The translations under genes were made by a program, and so were the position numbers. This document shows, piece after piece, positions 24,851-34,369 of a stretch of DNA of 64,000 nt (positions are counted from its first letter, which is position 1; each line of letters begins with the position of its first letter). Below the pieces are notes generated by a model, which worked only from the letters and a program-made list of their open reading frames with translations, did not search any database and was not told where the DNA came from. This stretch comes from Prochlorococcus sp. AG-355-N16. Lineage in GTDB: Bacteria; Cyanobacteriota; Cyanobacteriia; PCC-6307; Cyanobiaceae. Location of the stretch: assembly GCA_003278545.1 (NCBI GenBank), contig QCEF01000006.1:19272-83271 (forward strand), written 5' to 3'.

Positions 24851-26234
24851 TTAAATTCCTCAATTGTATATTTAAGATATTATTAAATTGATTCAAAAAA
24901 GAAAGTTGGTATAAATCAATCCATATATATCCAGGTAAAAGTTCTTCGTCAAAATCATCATTTGCTAAAGCAAAAATATTTCTATTTTGTTCGTTTAAGA
25001 ATCTACCACCCTCTTCCGATTGAATTGTATCAATTAAGATTTGTTTATTTTTAGAACTAATTATAAAGTCATAATATTTATCTTTTTTTTCTAAAGGCTT
25101 ATTTATATATTGAAAAGTAGGACCTAATTCAGCGATATCAAATATTCCTACTTCAGGCATTATCTTTACTATTACATGTAATTTATTTTTAATGATTTTA
25201 CCAATAAGACCAAAAATCCCAATTCCATTTTGATAAATTATTGGCTGATCCCAATTAAATACTTCTCTTGTTCTTATGTTTGAAGATATTCCAACAAATT
25301 TAAATTCGGAATTACTTTTTTTTTCTATACAATCAGAATCTAAATTCCATCCCCTTAAATTATTAAGAGGAATAAATTTTGTATTTATAAAATTGTTTGA
25401 TTTAAATTTCATGAAAATCTTTATTATATCTTCAATATTATTTTTAGAATCACCTATACCTGACAGCGAATTTAAATAGATAGATCCATTAGATATTATT
25501 TCTATAAATTTTTTATAATTTTTTTTATCAACTGAATTAACTTTAATATCATTAAATCTAATTAAAGATATTACAGACCTCGCGCACATATTTACGAGAT
25601 TATCATATCCCATGCATATCTTTAGTTGTCTTAGTGTCATCCATTTATAATTATCTTTTAATTCAATTTCTTCATCGACATTAATTATTATGTTTCTATT
25701 CCTTTTCTTATAAAAGCGAGATGAATGTTCAGATTGCAAACTATCAAATAATATATTTTTATTTTCTACTTTAAGAAAATATGATAAATAATCTGGCTCT
25801 TTCCCCCCATGTTTTCGAGTATAATTACTTTTAGTAGCTTGAAGTGTTGGCGATAATTGTACGAAATTAATATTTCCTGGCTCAATTTTTGCTTGGACTA
25901 GAAAATAAAGTAAACCATTAATTTTTTTTACGATAAAACCAAGAATCCCAACTTCTTTTTGCAAAATTATAGGCTGATCTAAATTATTTAACTGACTAAA
26001 ACTAGATTCGATTTGTAATCCCTTAATTGAAAAAAAACTATTCTTTGAGTGTTGAATTGAATTATATTCATCGGTGAGTTTCCAATTTTCTAAATCGCTA
26101 AGTGGTTTTATTTTTACTTCCGAAAAAGAATTATCTCGAATTTTTTTTATCCACAATAATATACTTTCAATATTTTCAAATGTTTCATCTGATGATGTAT
26201 AACTTTCAAGAAAATCTAAATATCTTATTTCCAA
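24837..26234 (-). CDS. NDP-hexose 2,3-dehydratase
   Basis: The 465-residue protein carries two copies of the PF03559-type domain. In the first copy: FFSIKGL, LDQPIILQKEVGILGF, QAKIEPGN (114-121), SPTLQATKSNYT (128-139), and WMTLRQL with NLVNMCARS. In the second: WDQPIIYQNGIGIFGL, ELGPTFQYI and QSEEGGRFLNEQNRN. Length and double layout match enzymes such as EvaA and TylX3. They remove water from dTDP-4-keto-6-deoxyglucose to open the 2,6-dideoxysugar route used in macrolide and glycopeptide sugars. The second copy lacks the SNYT motif, as is usual. It is first in an operon with the 3-ketoreductase and has a good promoter upstream. Confidence 0.9.
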   Translation of the reverse strand: MEIRYLDFLESYTSSDETFENIESILLWIKKIRDNSFSEVKIKPLSDLENWKLTDEYNSIQHSKNSFFSIKGLQIESSFSQLNNLDQPIILQKEVGILGFIVKKINGLLYFLVQAKIEPGNINFVQLSPTLQATKSNYTRKHGGKEPDYLSYFLKVENKNILFDSLQSEHSSRFYKKRNRNIIINVDEEIELKDNYKWMTLRQLKICMGYDNLVNMCARSVISLIRFNDIKVNSVDKKNYKKFIEIISNGSIYLNSLSGIGDSKNNIEDIIKIFMKFKSNNFINTKFIPLNNLRGWNLDSDCIEKKSNSEFKFVGISSNIRTREVFNWDQPIIYQNGIGIFGLIGKIIKNKLHVIVKIMPEVGIFDIAELGPTFQYINKPLEKKDKYYDFIISSKNKQILIDTIQSEEGGRFLNEQNRNIFALANDDFDEELLPGYIWIDLYQLSFLNQFNNILNIQLRNLIALF

Positions 26235-26544
26235 AGAATTAATAAGGCTATTATTTGAAAAAATTATAATACTAAATCATGTATTGCTCAAATTTTTATT
26301 TAAGGTAAGTTAATTTTTGAGTTGTTTAAATTCTTTTAATAAAGTAGAAGTTTTAAAGTAAATTTTTTTTATTTATAGCTTAGATATTTTTCTATAAAAA
26401 ATTGCTCCTATTTTTTTAATGGCCATGAAATGATGAAATTCATGAAAATGAAAAATTAAATTACTAAAACTTCTTAACAAAATTATTCAGATGTAGTATC
26501 TTGAACGAATATTTGAAAATTCTAAAAAATCAAAAAAATAACCA
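26235..26544. other. 310-base divergent intergenic region
   Basis: It separates the dideoxysugar operon (minus) from a GT-A gene (plus). Apart from the minus-strand promoter at 26263-26291, only AT-rich sequence is seen. No plus-strand promoter stands out. Confidence 0.4.
26263..26291 (-). promoter_or_regulatory. Sigma-70-type promoter of the 2,3-dehydratase operon
   Basis: On the minus strand TTGAGC (26286-26291) and a perfect TATAAT (26263-26268) are separated by exactly 17 bases, and the ATG lies 28 bases past the -10 element. Spacing and sequence fit a standard housekeeping promoter. Confidence 0.55.
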
Positions 26545-27321
26545 ATGAAAAATGTAAAGTTTCAAAATAGTAAAATCAATTTAATAACTTTTGTAGATTC
26601 GAAGTATAAATATACAGCTAAAAAGCTTATTAAAGTAGCAAATAAAAAAAATATTTTTGACTCAACTAAAATCATTTTTAAGAAAGATCTTGATTTAAAG
26701 TTTGTAAATGATTTTAAGAATATCCTTAATTTAAAAAAAGGCTCTGGATATTATATTTGGAAGCCTTTTGTGATTAACCAAGAATTACAAAAAATTCGGG
26801 AGGGCGATTTCCTTTTATATTTAGATGCTGGATGTACATTTAATAATTCCGGTTTAGAGAGATTTTATGAATATTTGGAGATCATAAAAGATTCCGAAGC
26901 TGGCATTATCTCATTTGTTTTAAAAGAACCTGAGTGCTTTTGGACAAGTAGAGCTGCCTTTGAATATTTTGGAAAAATGCCAGAATCAGATAAATCTGGA
27001 CAAATTCATGCGAGCGTTTTATTTATGCAGAAAACAAAAGTCTTGTTAGAACAAGTAAATTTATGGTTAAAAACCTTATATGAAAACCCCTTGTTGTTTA
27101 CAGATGATTTCTTAGGAGATGAAATTAAAGGTTTTTGTGCGCATAAATATGATCAAAGTATTTTTAGTTTAATAAGAAAACAATTTAATCCATGCCTAAT
27201 AGAAGATGAAACTTATTTTGAGGAATTTAATAATAATATTTCCTTAAAGTATCCTTTTTGGGCTACAAGGCATGCAGACAATAGGCTTTCCTTTCTTAAA
27301 TATTATTTAAATCTTAATTAA
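26545..27321 (+). CDS. Putative GT-A glycosyltransferase
   Basis: The 258-residue protein has INLITFVDSKYKYTAKKLIK at the N-terminus, then GSGYYIWKPFVI and GDFLLYLDAGCTF near residues 87-99. The strand ends in an Asp that replaces the DXD motif. FLGDEIKGFCAHKYDQSIFS near the C-terminus is a pattern I associate with capsule-type GT-A proteins. It has no membrane segment. It stands upstream of a large membrane transferase gene with an 82-base gap. Acceptor and donor are unknown, and the EC-level function is not claimed. Confidence 0.6.
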   Translation: MKNVKFQNSKINLITFVDSKYKYTAKKLIKVANKKNIFDSTKIIFKKDLDLKFVNDFKNILNLKKGSGYYIWKPFVINQELQKIREGDFLLYLDAGCTFNNSGLERFYEYLEIIKDSEAGIISFVLKEPECFWTSRAAFEYFGKMPESDKSGQIHASVLFMQKTKVLLEQVNLWLKTLYENPLLFTDDFLGDEIKGFCAHKYDQSIFSLIRKQFNPCLIEDETYFEEFNNNISLKYPFWATRHADNRLSFLKYYLNLN

Positions 27322-27403
27322 TAATATTATTGTCGTATTAAAATATATGTTGAATAGATTTTGAATAAATTATAAATATTACAATAGATTATTTTTTAAA
27401 AAT

Positions 27404-29080
27404 ATGATATTAAGCAAAATAAATAAAGAAAAAAAAATAATAATATTTTTTTGTTTAGCAATAATAATTATTCATTCTTTTTTTTCAAGATTTCATTTCC
27501 ATGAAACCGATTCTGCGATTGTATTCTATAAATTAAATTTAGACTCTAATGATTTTTTCTTTAATATAAAAGGCCATGTTGAGAAAACTTCTTTAATAAT
27601 TTTTTATCCAATAAGATTTTTTTTAGGGATATTAAGTGATTATCTTCCCTTGCAACCTCTTAGGTCTGCAATAAGATTATCTTTAACTACAACCTATCCG
27701 TTTTTGCAGGGTTTTATCTATGGAATTTATAATCCTAGGTCATTTGAATATTTTTATAGATACTCCTCTCTTGTAAACATAATTTGCTTATTAATTTCAC
27801 TTTATTTACTTTATTTGTCAAATAAAAGATTTGGAAATCTAAATTTAATTTCTTTTTTATTTTCTTTCGGATCTTTTTTCTTATACCAGGTAAATGCTTA
27901 TTCTTATCATTTAGGATCAACCAACTGGTATTTTTGTGCATCATGCTTGAGCATTTATAGCATTATTTTTTTAAAAGGTATTAGAAAAGATCTTTTTCTA
28001 ATGGTTTCAATTCTCTCAAGCTATCCAAACTTATTATTTTGGATAATAAATTTTATAAATGATTATATAAATAGATCAAAGCATAAATTTATTTTAAAAT
28101 CAGAAAATCATCGTTTCAATATTCTTAAAGATCTTTTAGCTGAATATAAATATTCTTGTTTCACTTTTATCTCAACAATTATACTTTTTTACCCTTTTGG
28201 AGAGAATCAGAGAGGAATATTTGATTGGAGAGGAATATTTACACCTTTTTCATTTCTCCCTTTATATACAAAAATTGATTTGTGGACTTATTTTACTGCA
28301 ATAATTTTAATTTCACTTTTTTTTATCGCTGCTGTAATTTTAATATTTAGGCTACATAATTCTGAAGAAATAGATTCAAAGCAAAAACAGCAAAATATAT
28401 TATTAATAATGGTTACTTATTTATTGGTAATATTTTTGTTAATCTCAATAAACACTCTTACTTTATCTACGACAAGACACCTTTTATTTATCCTTCCATA
28501 TTTTTTATTTTTAACAAATTACAGTGCACAAAGAATTTTAAAAAAAATTTATTTGAATTTTAAATTATTAGTTAATGCTTTTTTAATAGCTTTGCTCACG
28601 ATAATGTTTTTTCTATCTACATATAGTACTTTTTTAAGACTAGATCCACTTAAAGTAAAAGCATTACCTCAAGAAATTATCAACTTTCAATTAAACTCAA
28701 CTAATGATAATTCTATTTCTGCTATAGAAGGCGGAATACATCTGCAGTACAATGATTTTACTAATTTCAGAGCAACATATAATAAATCTGAGCCATATAA
28801 AATTTTACCTCTTACCACTGAGGGTAAAAGATTAATTGTTGCTCAAAGACCATCTGAAGCGATTTTAAATTACAAGGATGATCTACGAAAAGGTGATTAC
28901 TTGAAAACTAGATTTGAAAAATTAGAAATTAAATTAATGGAAAACCCATTTGTAGTAGAAAACAAAATATATTTTGATAGTCTAAATTTTGATAAAGATA
29001 CACCTGATAATCAAAGTAATGGCTATTCAAGACCAAATAGCATATTTATATATCCTGTTCAAATAAAGTTATTAAATTAA
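27404..29080 (+). CDS. Integral membrane protein, probable GT-C glycosyltransferase (PMT/ArnT-like)
   Basis: The 558-residue protein has a first helix at about residues 11-28, then a periplasmic loop with HFHETDSAIVFY. An acidic motif in this loop is the catalytic site of GT-C enzymes. Ten or so further helices follow up to about residue 405, and a 150-residue periplasmic C-terminal domain ends the protein. GT-C enzymes use polyprenyl-phosphate sugars and act outside the cytoplasmic membrane, for example modifying lipid A or side branches. Neighbours are glycan genes. Family call is from topology and loop motif, so moderate. Confidence 0.6.
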   Translation: MILSKINKEKKIIIFFCLAIIIIHSFFSRFHFHETDSAIVFYKLNLDSNDFFFNIKGHVEKTSLIIFYPIRFFLGILSDYLPLQPLRSAIRLSLTTTYPFLQGFIYGIYNPRSFEYFYRYSSLVNIICLLISLYLLYLSNKRFGNLNLISFLFSFGSFFLYQVNAYSYHLGSTNWYFCASCLSIYSIIFLKGIRKDLFLMVSILSSYPNLLFWIINFINDYINRSKHKFILKSENHRFNILKDLLAEYKYSCFTFISTIILFYPFGENQRGIFDWRGIFTPFSFLPLYTKIDLWTYFTAIILISLFFIAAVILIFRLHNSEEIDSKQKQQNILLIMVTYLLVIFLLISINTLTLSTTRHLLFILPYFLFLTNYSAQRILKKIYLNFKLLVNAFLIALLTIMFFLSTYSTFLRLDPLKVKALPQEIINFQLNSTNDNSISAIEGGIHLQYNDFTNFRATYNKSEPYKILPLTTEGKRLIVAQRPSEAILNYKDDLRKGDYLKTRFEKLEIKLMENPFVVENKIYFDSLNFDKDTPDNQSNGYSRPNSIFIYPVQIKLLN

Positions 29081-29245
29081 ATAATTAAGATATAAATTTT
29101 GTTCAAAAAAGATTCTATTTTTCAATAATTTTTTTTTATTAACTTTAATAAGTAAAGTAAAAAATTTTGATTTTTTAAAATTAATGGCATAAAAAGTTTG
29201 ATACTATTAACAACTAATAGATTTCTTTAATTAAGAATATAATTC

Positions 29246-30394
29246 ATGAGAAATAATAAATCACGAAAAAAAGCATTAATAACTGGAATTAATGGGCAAG
29301 ATGGTAGTTATCTGGCTGAATATCTACTAGAAAAGAATTATGAAGTGCATGGTATCAAAAGGAGAAGTAGTCTTTTCAATACACAAAGAATTGATCATTT
29401 ATATCAAGATCCTCACGATAGTGATCAAGCCTTTATTTTGCATTATGGTGATTTGACTGATAGTTGCAATATAGTAAAAATAATACAAGAAGTACAACCT
29501 GATGAAATATATAATTTAGGAGCACAAAGTCATGTTGCTGTAAGCTTTGAGTCTCCAGAATATACTGCTAATTGTGATGCAATCGGCACATTAAGAATAT
29601 TAGAAGCTATTAGATTATTGAACTTACAAAAAAAGACAAGAATTTATCAAGCTAGTACAAGTGAATTATTTGGAAAAGTTCAAGAAATTCCTCAAAAAGA
29701 AACAACCAGTTTTTATCCCAGAAGCCCCTATGCTGTCGCAAAGATGTATGCCTACTGGATAACAGTTAACTATAGAGAAGCATATGGAATGTATGCCTGT
29801 AATGGAATTTTGTTTAACCATGAAAGCCCGAGACGTGGAGAAACTTTCGTCACAAGAAAAATAACAAGAGGATTATCCAGAATTGATGAGGGCTTAGAAA
29901 AATGTTTATATATGGGAAATATTGATTCATTAAGGGATTGGGGGCATGCTAGAGATTACGTTGAAATGCAATGGTTGATGTTGCAACAAGATAAGCCTGA
30001 AGACTTTGTCATTGCTACTGGAAGGCAAGAAACTGTTAGAAAATTTATTGAACTGTCGGCAATTGAATTAGGATGGGACAAAAATCAAAAAGGAGTGCCA
30101 ATAAAATGGAAAAATAAGGGAGTTGAGGAAATTGGTATTAGATGTGATACAGGAGAAGTTGTGATAAGGATTGATCATAGATATTTTAGGCCTACAGAAG
30201 TGGAAACATTACTTGGTGATCCATCCAAAGCAAAAGAGAAACTAGGATGGACACCAAAAATTTCTCTAGAAGAATTAGTAAAAGAAATGGTAAGATTCGA
30301 TAAAGAGGAAGCTAAGAAAGAAGCCTTATTAAAAAAGAAAGGATTTGATGTCTATGGTTCAATTGAAAATCCTCCAAATTCAATAAAAAATTAA
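29246..30394 (+). CDS. gmd: GDP-mannose 4,6-dehydratase
   Basis: The 382-residue SDR has [19 protein letters not shown] for NADP binding and [31 protein letters not shown] supplies the Tyr/Lys pair and [15 protein letters not shown] follows. All are highly conserved in Gmd, which makes GDP-4-keto-6-deoxymannose. It is the first gene of a tight plus-strand set with GDP-fucose synthase (12-base gap) and an ABC exporter. manC at 54742 supplies GDP-mannose. Confidence 0.97.
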   Translation: MRNNKSRKKALITGINGQDGSYLAEYLLEKNYEVHGIKRRSSLFNTQRIDHLYQDPHDSDQAFILHYGDLTDSCNIVKIIQEVQPDEIYNLGAQSHVAVSFESPEYTANCDAIGTLRILEAIRLLNLQKKTRIYQASTSELFGKVQEIPQKETTSFYPRSPYAVAKMYAYWITVNYREAYGMYACNGILFNHESPRRGETFVTRKITRGLSRIDEGLEKCLYMGNIDSLRDWGHARDYVEMQWLMLQQDKPEDFVIATGRQETVRKFIELSAIELGWDKNQKGVPIKWKNKGVEEIGIRCDTGEVVIRIDHRYFRPTEVETLLGDPSKAKEKLGWTPKISLEELVKEMVRFDKEEAKKEALLKKKGFDVYGSIENPPNSIKN

Positions 30395-30406
30395 TAAAAA
30401 CCACAG

Positions 30407-31402
30407 ATGTCTTTAATAAACTTAAATGATAAAATATTTATATGCGGTCATAATGGAATGGTCGGAAGTGCAATATTGAGAGCTTTAACAAAAAAAAATT
30501 ATCAAAATATACTTACAATCTCTAGGAAACAATTAGATTTATCTTGTCAAGAAGCTGTAAATCAATGGTTTGTCTCTAACAAACCAGATGTTGTTATTTT
30601 GGCAGCAGCAAAAGTGGGTGGAATAATGGCTAATAATATTTATCCAACTGAATTTTTATTAGAAAATCTACAAATCCAAAATAATGTAATTGAATCAGCT
30701 TGGAGAAATAACGTTAAAAGACTTCTTTTCTTAGGCAGCAGTTGTATTTATCCAAAATTTGCTAAACAACCTATAACTGAAGATTCATTATTGACTGGGG
30801 AACTTGAGAGCACCAATGAATTTTATGCAATTGCAAAAATTTCTGGAATTAAATTATGTGAGGCTTTAAGAAAACAATATGGATTTGATTCAATATGTTT
30901 AATGCCAACTAATTTATATGGTCCTGGCGATAACTATAATCTAAAAAACAGCCATGTTTTGCCCGCTTTAATTAGAAAATTTTATGAGGCGAAGTTAAAA
31001 GATAGAGAAAGTGTTACATGTTGGGGGACTGGAAAACCACTCAGAGAGTTTTTACATGTTGATGATCTTGGTGATGCATGTGTATTTTCTCTTGAAAATT
31101 GGAATCCAGACAACCCAGATTCTCCAGTAGATAGAAATGGGAAAAAATTAACTTTCTTAAATGTTGGAAGCGGTAAAGATATTTCTATAAAAAACTTGGC
31201 TGAAATCATAAGCAAAGAAATTAAATATGAAGGACAAATAATTTGGGATGATAATTTACCCGATGGCACTCCTAGAAAATTATTAGATGTTAGAAAAATT
31301 TCGAGTTTAGGATGGACTCCTAAAATTGACTTAAAAATGGGCATCTCCAAAACAATTGAAGACTTCACTTACAAAATCAAAAATAAACAATTAAGACAAT
31401 AA
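30407..31402 (+). CDS. fcl: GDP-L-fucose synthase
   Basis: The 331-residue enzyme has FICGHNGMVGSAILRAL, AAAKVGGIMANN, LGSSCIYPKFAKQPI and FYAIAKISGIKLCEAL (catalytic Tyr/Lys), plus NLYGPGDNY. These are hallmarks of Fcl/WcaG, which epimerises and reduces the Gmd product to GDP-L-fucose. It ends two bases before the ABC exporter gene. The GT10 and GT11-like transferases at 33205 and 43062 are the obvious users of the product. Confidence 0.96.
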   Translation: MSLINLNDKIFICGHNGMVGSAILRALTKKNYQNILTISRKQLDLSCQEAVNQWFVSNKPDVVILAAAKVGGIMANNIYPTEFLLENLQIQNNVIESAWRNNVKRLLFLGSSCIYPKFAKQPITEDSLLTGELESTNEFYAIAKISGIKLCEALRKQYGFDSICLMPTNLYGPGDNYNLKNSHVLPALIRKFYEAKLKDRESVTCWGTGKPLREFLHVDDLGDACVFSLENWNPDNPDSPVDRNGKKLTFLNVGSGKDISIKNLAEIISKEIKYEGQIIWDDNLPDGTPRKLLDVRKISSLGWTPKIDLKMGISKTIEDFTYKIKNKQLRQ

Positions 31403-31404
31403 TT

Positions 31405-33198
31405 ATGAATAGGAAAGTAGGAGAACGAAATTTATACCAAATATATAGACAATTGTGGATCCTATTGAGTTTTAGAAGAAAAAGGCAGGTATTATGCGCA
31501 TTTATTTTAATTATTTCATCTGCGCTTGCGGAAATGCTTAGTATTTTAAGTATTTATCCTCTTTTAAGAATAATTACATCCCAGAAAGATATATTAGAAG
31601 ATAGATTAATCTCAAACTTTTCTAATTTTTTATCTTCTTACGATAGTAATAATTTAATAGTTATATTTACTATATTTTTTGTTGTTTCAGTTATCTTTAA
31701 CGCGATACTAAAATTATCTAATATATATTACAACGCAAGATTAATTGCAGCTCTAGGAGACGATTTAGGTTCATTTGTTTTTGACAAAACAATACATAGT
31801 TCATTTGAAGAGAAAGTTAAACAAAATTCTGCAGAAACAATTGCTTCAATAAACTCACATGTGCCAAGTACTATTACAGGTGTTGAGGTAGGTTTAAATA
31901 TTATTTCATTTGGAATTACATCCTTATTTATTTTATTTGGGATGACGATAATCAGTTGGAAAATAACATGTGTTTCTTTATTTTTATTTTCGTTTGTATA
32001 TTTTGTAATTCTTAGTTTGCTCAGGAAGAGGGTATTTATTTATGGAAAAATGATATCTGAGGCTAATATTTCAATAGTTAAATTTGTTCAAGAATCTTTT
32101 GGCTCAATAAGGGAGATAATAATAGATAATACTTTTCTTTTTCACAAAAAAAGATTCAAGCATATAAATAAATTGAGATACGTTTTAAATGCCAGATCAA
32201 CTTTTTTAACATCCTCTCCTAGATATTTTATTGAGACAGTTACTCTTTCTTCAATAGCATTATTTGCTTTTTATTATTCAAAAAATAGTTCAACTTCTAA
32301 TTATTTTATACCTGCTTTAGGATCATTAGCCCTTGGTATGCAGAAATTATTACCCGCTCTTCAGCAGTTATACGCATCCTTTATGAATTTTTCTGTACAA
32401 AATTATCCTGCAAATATGACATTGGATGTTCTTGAAGGAGCCCAAAAAACTTATACTGAAGATTTCAATAAAGAAGAACTAGTATTCCAAAATAAATTAA
32501 CATTCAAAAATGTTTCTTTCGAATATGATAAAAATAATTCTGTTTTACGGAATCTAAATTTTGAAATAATTAAGGGTCAAAAAATTGGAATTGTTGGTGA
32601 AACTGGTAGTGGTAAAAGTACTTTAATAGATCTTATTTTAGGTTTATTAACTCCAACAAAAGGAAATATCTACATTGATGGAGAAAGACTACATTATGAA
32701 AATAAACAGTTCTTGGTTAATTGGAGATCTATTATTTCTCATGTTTCGCAACAAATTTATTTGTCTGATACAAATTATGCTGAAAATATAGCTTTTGGAA
32801 TGCACATTAATCAAATAGATATGGATAAGGTAAAAAAAGTTTCGGAAATAGCCTTAATTAAAGACTTTATAGAATCTTCTAAATATAAATTTCTTAGTCC
32901 AGTTGGAGAAAGAGGTATTCAACTTAGTGGTGGGCAATTGCAAAGAATAGGTATAGCTAGAGCAATATATAAGAATTCTCAAGTTTTAGTTTTAGATGAA
33001 GCCACCAGTGCTTTAGACAATAAGACCGAAAAGAAATTAATGAATTCAATAATTACCAATTTCCCAAATCTCACTTATATAATTATTGCTCATAGGCTTT
33101 CTACTTTATCTGATTGTGATCTATTGATTCACATTAAAAACGGTGAAATTTTTAATATAGATAAGCCAAGCGAAATAATTCCTGATCTAAGCAGATAG
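31405..33198 (+). CDS. ABC exporter half-transporter, possible lipid-linked glycan flippase (PglK/MsbA-like)
   Basis: The 597-residue protein has six membrane helices up to about residue 330 and an intact ATPase: Walker A GETGSGKST (398-406), LSGGQ (507-511), Walker B VLVLDE (527-532), H-loop His563. The layout equals MsbA or PglK. It follows fcl after two bases, inside a glycan operon. The window has no Wzx protein, so flipping of lipid-linked oligosaccharides across the inner membrane is the best guess. Export of another substrate cannot be excluded. Confidence 0.85.
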   Translation: MNRKVGERNLYQIYRQLWILLSFRRKRQVLCAFILIISSALAEMLSILSIYPLLRIITSQKDILEDRLISNFSNFLSSYDSNNLIVIFTIFFVVSVIFNAILKLSNIYYNARLIAALGDDLGSFVFDKTIHSSFEEKVKQNSAETIASINSHVPSTITGVEVGLNIISFGITSLFILFGMTIISWKITCVSLFLFSFVYFVILSLLRKRVFIYGKMISEANISIVKFVQESFGSIREIIIDNTFLFHKKRFKHINKLRYVLNARSTFLTSSPRYFIETVTLSSIALFAFYYSKNSSTSNYFIPALGSLALGMQKLLPALQQLYASFMNFSVQNYPANMTLDVLEGAQKTYTEDFNKEELVFQNKLTFKNVSFEYDKNNSVLRNLNFEIIKGQKIGIVGETGSGKSTLIDLILGLLTPTKGNIYIDGERLHYENKQFLVNWRSIISHVSQQIYLSDTNYAENIAFGMHINQIDMDKVKKVSEIALIKDFIESSKYKFLSPVGERGIQLSGGQLQRIGIARAIYKNSQVLVLDEATSALDNKTEKKLMNSIITNFPNLTYIIIAHRLSTLSDCDLLIHIKNGEIFNIDKPSEIIPDLSR

Positions 33199-33204
33199 TT
33201 TTAT

Positions 33205-34290
33205 TTATAAAATAAATTGAGATAAGCTTTTTTTCATTTTTGCTATTATTTCATTCTTGAAATTTAAAACTTTATTTTCTTCTAATAAGGCAGGCACAAA
33301 AACCTTATTATTTTCATTTGTAATAGAAAGTACTTTATCTAAAATCAAATCGTATGATTGATCTGGATTTATATTTACAAATAATGGATGATCATTAAAA
33401 GGAGAATATTCTCGAGAACCCCAATATATAGTTTTCGAACCTCCAAGGAAAGCATGCATTCCTTTTTCTGTTATGTATCCAGGATAAATAGAATTTTCCA
33501 TCGCTAAAGTACCCTTATATTTACTTATCAGACTGATTTTGTCTTTAATAGGTTTAGTATGAGAGCCAAATCTATCTATCTTTATTTTATTGTCTTGTAT
33601 CTCTTGTATTATACTCTCTCTAAAAGGTTCAGAATTATTCCCTATATAAACAATACCTGACTCTCTTTTTGAAAAGTCTATAATTCTACTCTTACAAAAA
33701 TTATTAATATTATAAACTTTTCTATCTGGATAATCTTGCCCTCTTTTAAAAAGATCTATTTCAAATAGCCATAAAGGAAGATAAATATTTCTACCTCTGT
33801 ATGTATTTATGTCAGAAGAAATACTTAAATCATAATTACTGAAATATGGTCTTAAATTTTCTCCAAGAAAAAGAATTTTAAAACAATGATTATATTTTCT
33901 TGAAATTGGATTATTTCTTCCTAAGCATGAACTAATAAGTATGTCAGCTTTACCTGAATTGTTAGTAACTAAAAATTCCTCATCTGGTAAACTTTCCTTT
34001 AAAAAATCTAGTATTTGACAATCTTTAGAATTCATATCAGGCCAAAATCCCTCCCACATTAAAAAGATAGGTGGCTTAACTCCTGTAAGAATGTATTTCT
34101 TTTTTCTTTTTGATATATTTTTTAACCTCTTCTCCATTCTTTTCCAATAATCTGTGTTTTTAGAATTGCTATTTTTAATAATATTTAAACATTTATCAAT
34201 ATTTCTTTTAGATATTTCTTTCTCAAAGATTAAAGCATCATTACTTAATCCCTCTTGAGAGGCTTCAGAAAACCATTGTTTTTCAAACAT
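33205..34290 (-). CDS. Glycosyltransferase family 10, probable alpha-1,3/1,4-fucosyltransferase
   Basis: The 361-residue protein has the GT10 signature ENSIYPGYITEK (265-276), followed by GGSKTIYWG. This is the GDP-fucose binding motif of alpha-1,3-fucosyltransferases. Upstream is RFGSHTK, which matches the conserved GxC/S-type region. About 90 extra N-terminal residues precede the usual GT10 core. The gene converges on the ABC exporter with only six bases between them, and GDP-fucose genes lie just beyond. Acceptor is unknown; GT10 enzymes often act on GlcNAc. Confidence 0.85.
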   Translation of the reverse strand: MFEKQWFSEASQEGLSNDALIFEKEISKRNIDKCLNIIKNSNSKNTDYWKRMEKRLKNISKRKKKYILTGVKPPIFLMWEGFWPDMNSKDCQILDFLKESLPDEEFLVTNNSGKADILISSCLGRNNPISRKYNHCFKILFLGENLRPYFSNYDLSISSDINTYRGRNIYLPLWLFEIDLFKRGQDYPDRKVYNINNFCKSRIIDFSKRESGIVYIGNNSEPFRESIIQEIQDNKIKIDRFGSHTKPIKDKISLISKYKGTLAMENSIYPGYITEKGMHAFLGGSKTIYWGSREYSPFNDHPLFVNINPDQSYDLILDKVLSITNENNKVFVPALLEENKVLNFKNEIIAKMKKSLSQFIL

Positions 34291-34369
34291 ATATTATTAT
34301 TGCTTTTATTGATAATGTTATATTAATATGAGACTTATTGTTGTTCAAATAAATTTGAGATATTACTAA

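Noticed and set aside
29238..29243. Perfect TATAAT just before gmd
   Set aside because: It ends two bases before the ATG, so transcription would start inside the gene; most likely chance in AT-rich DNA.
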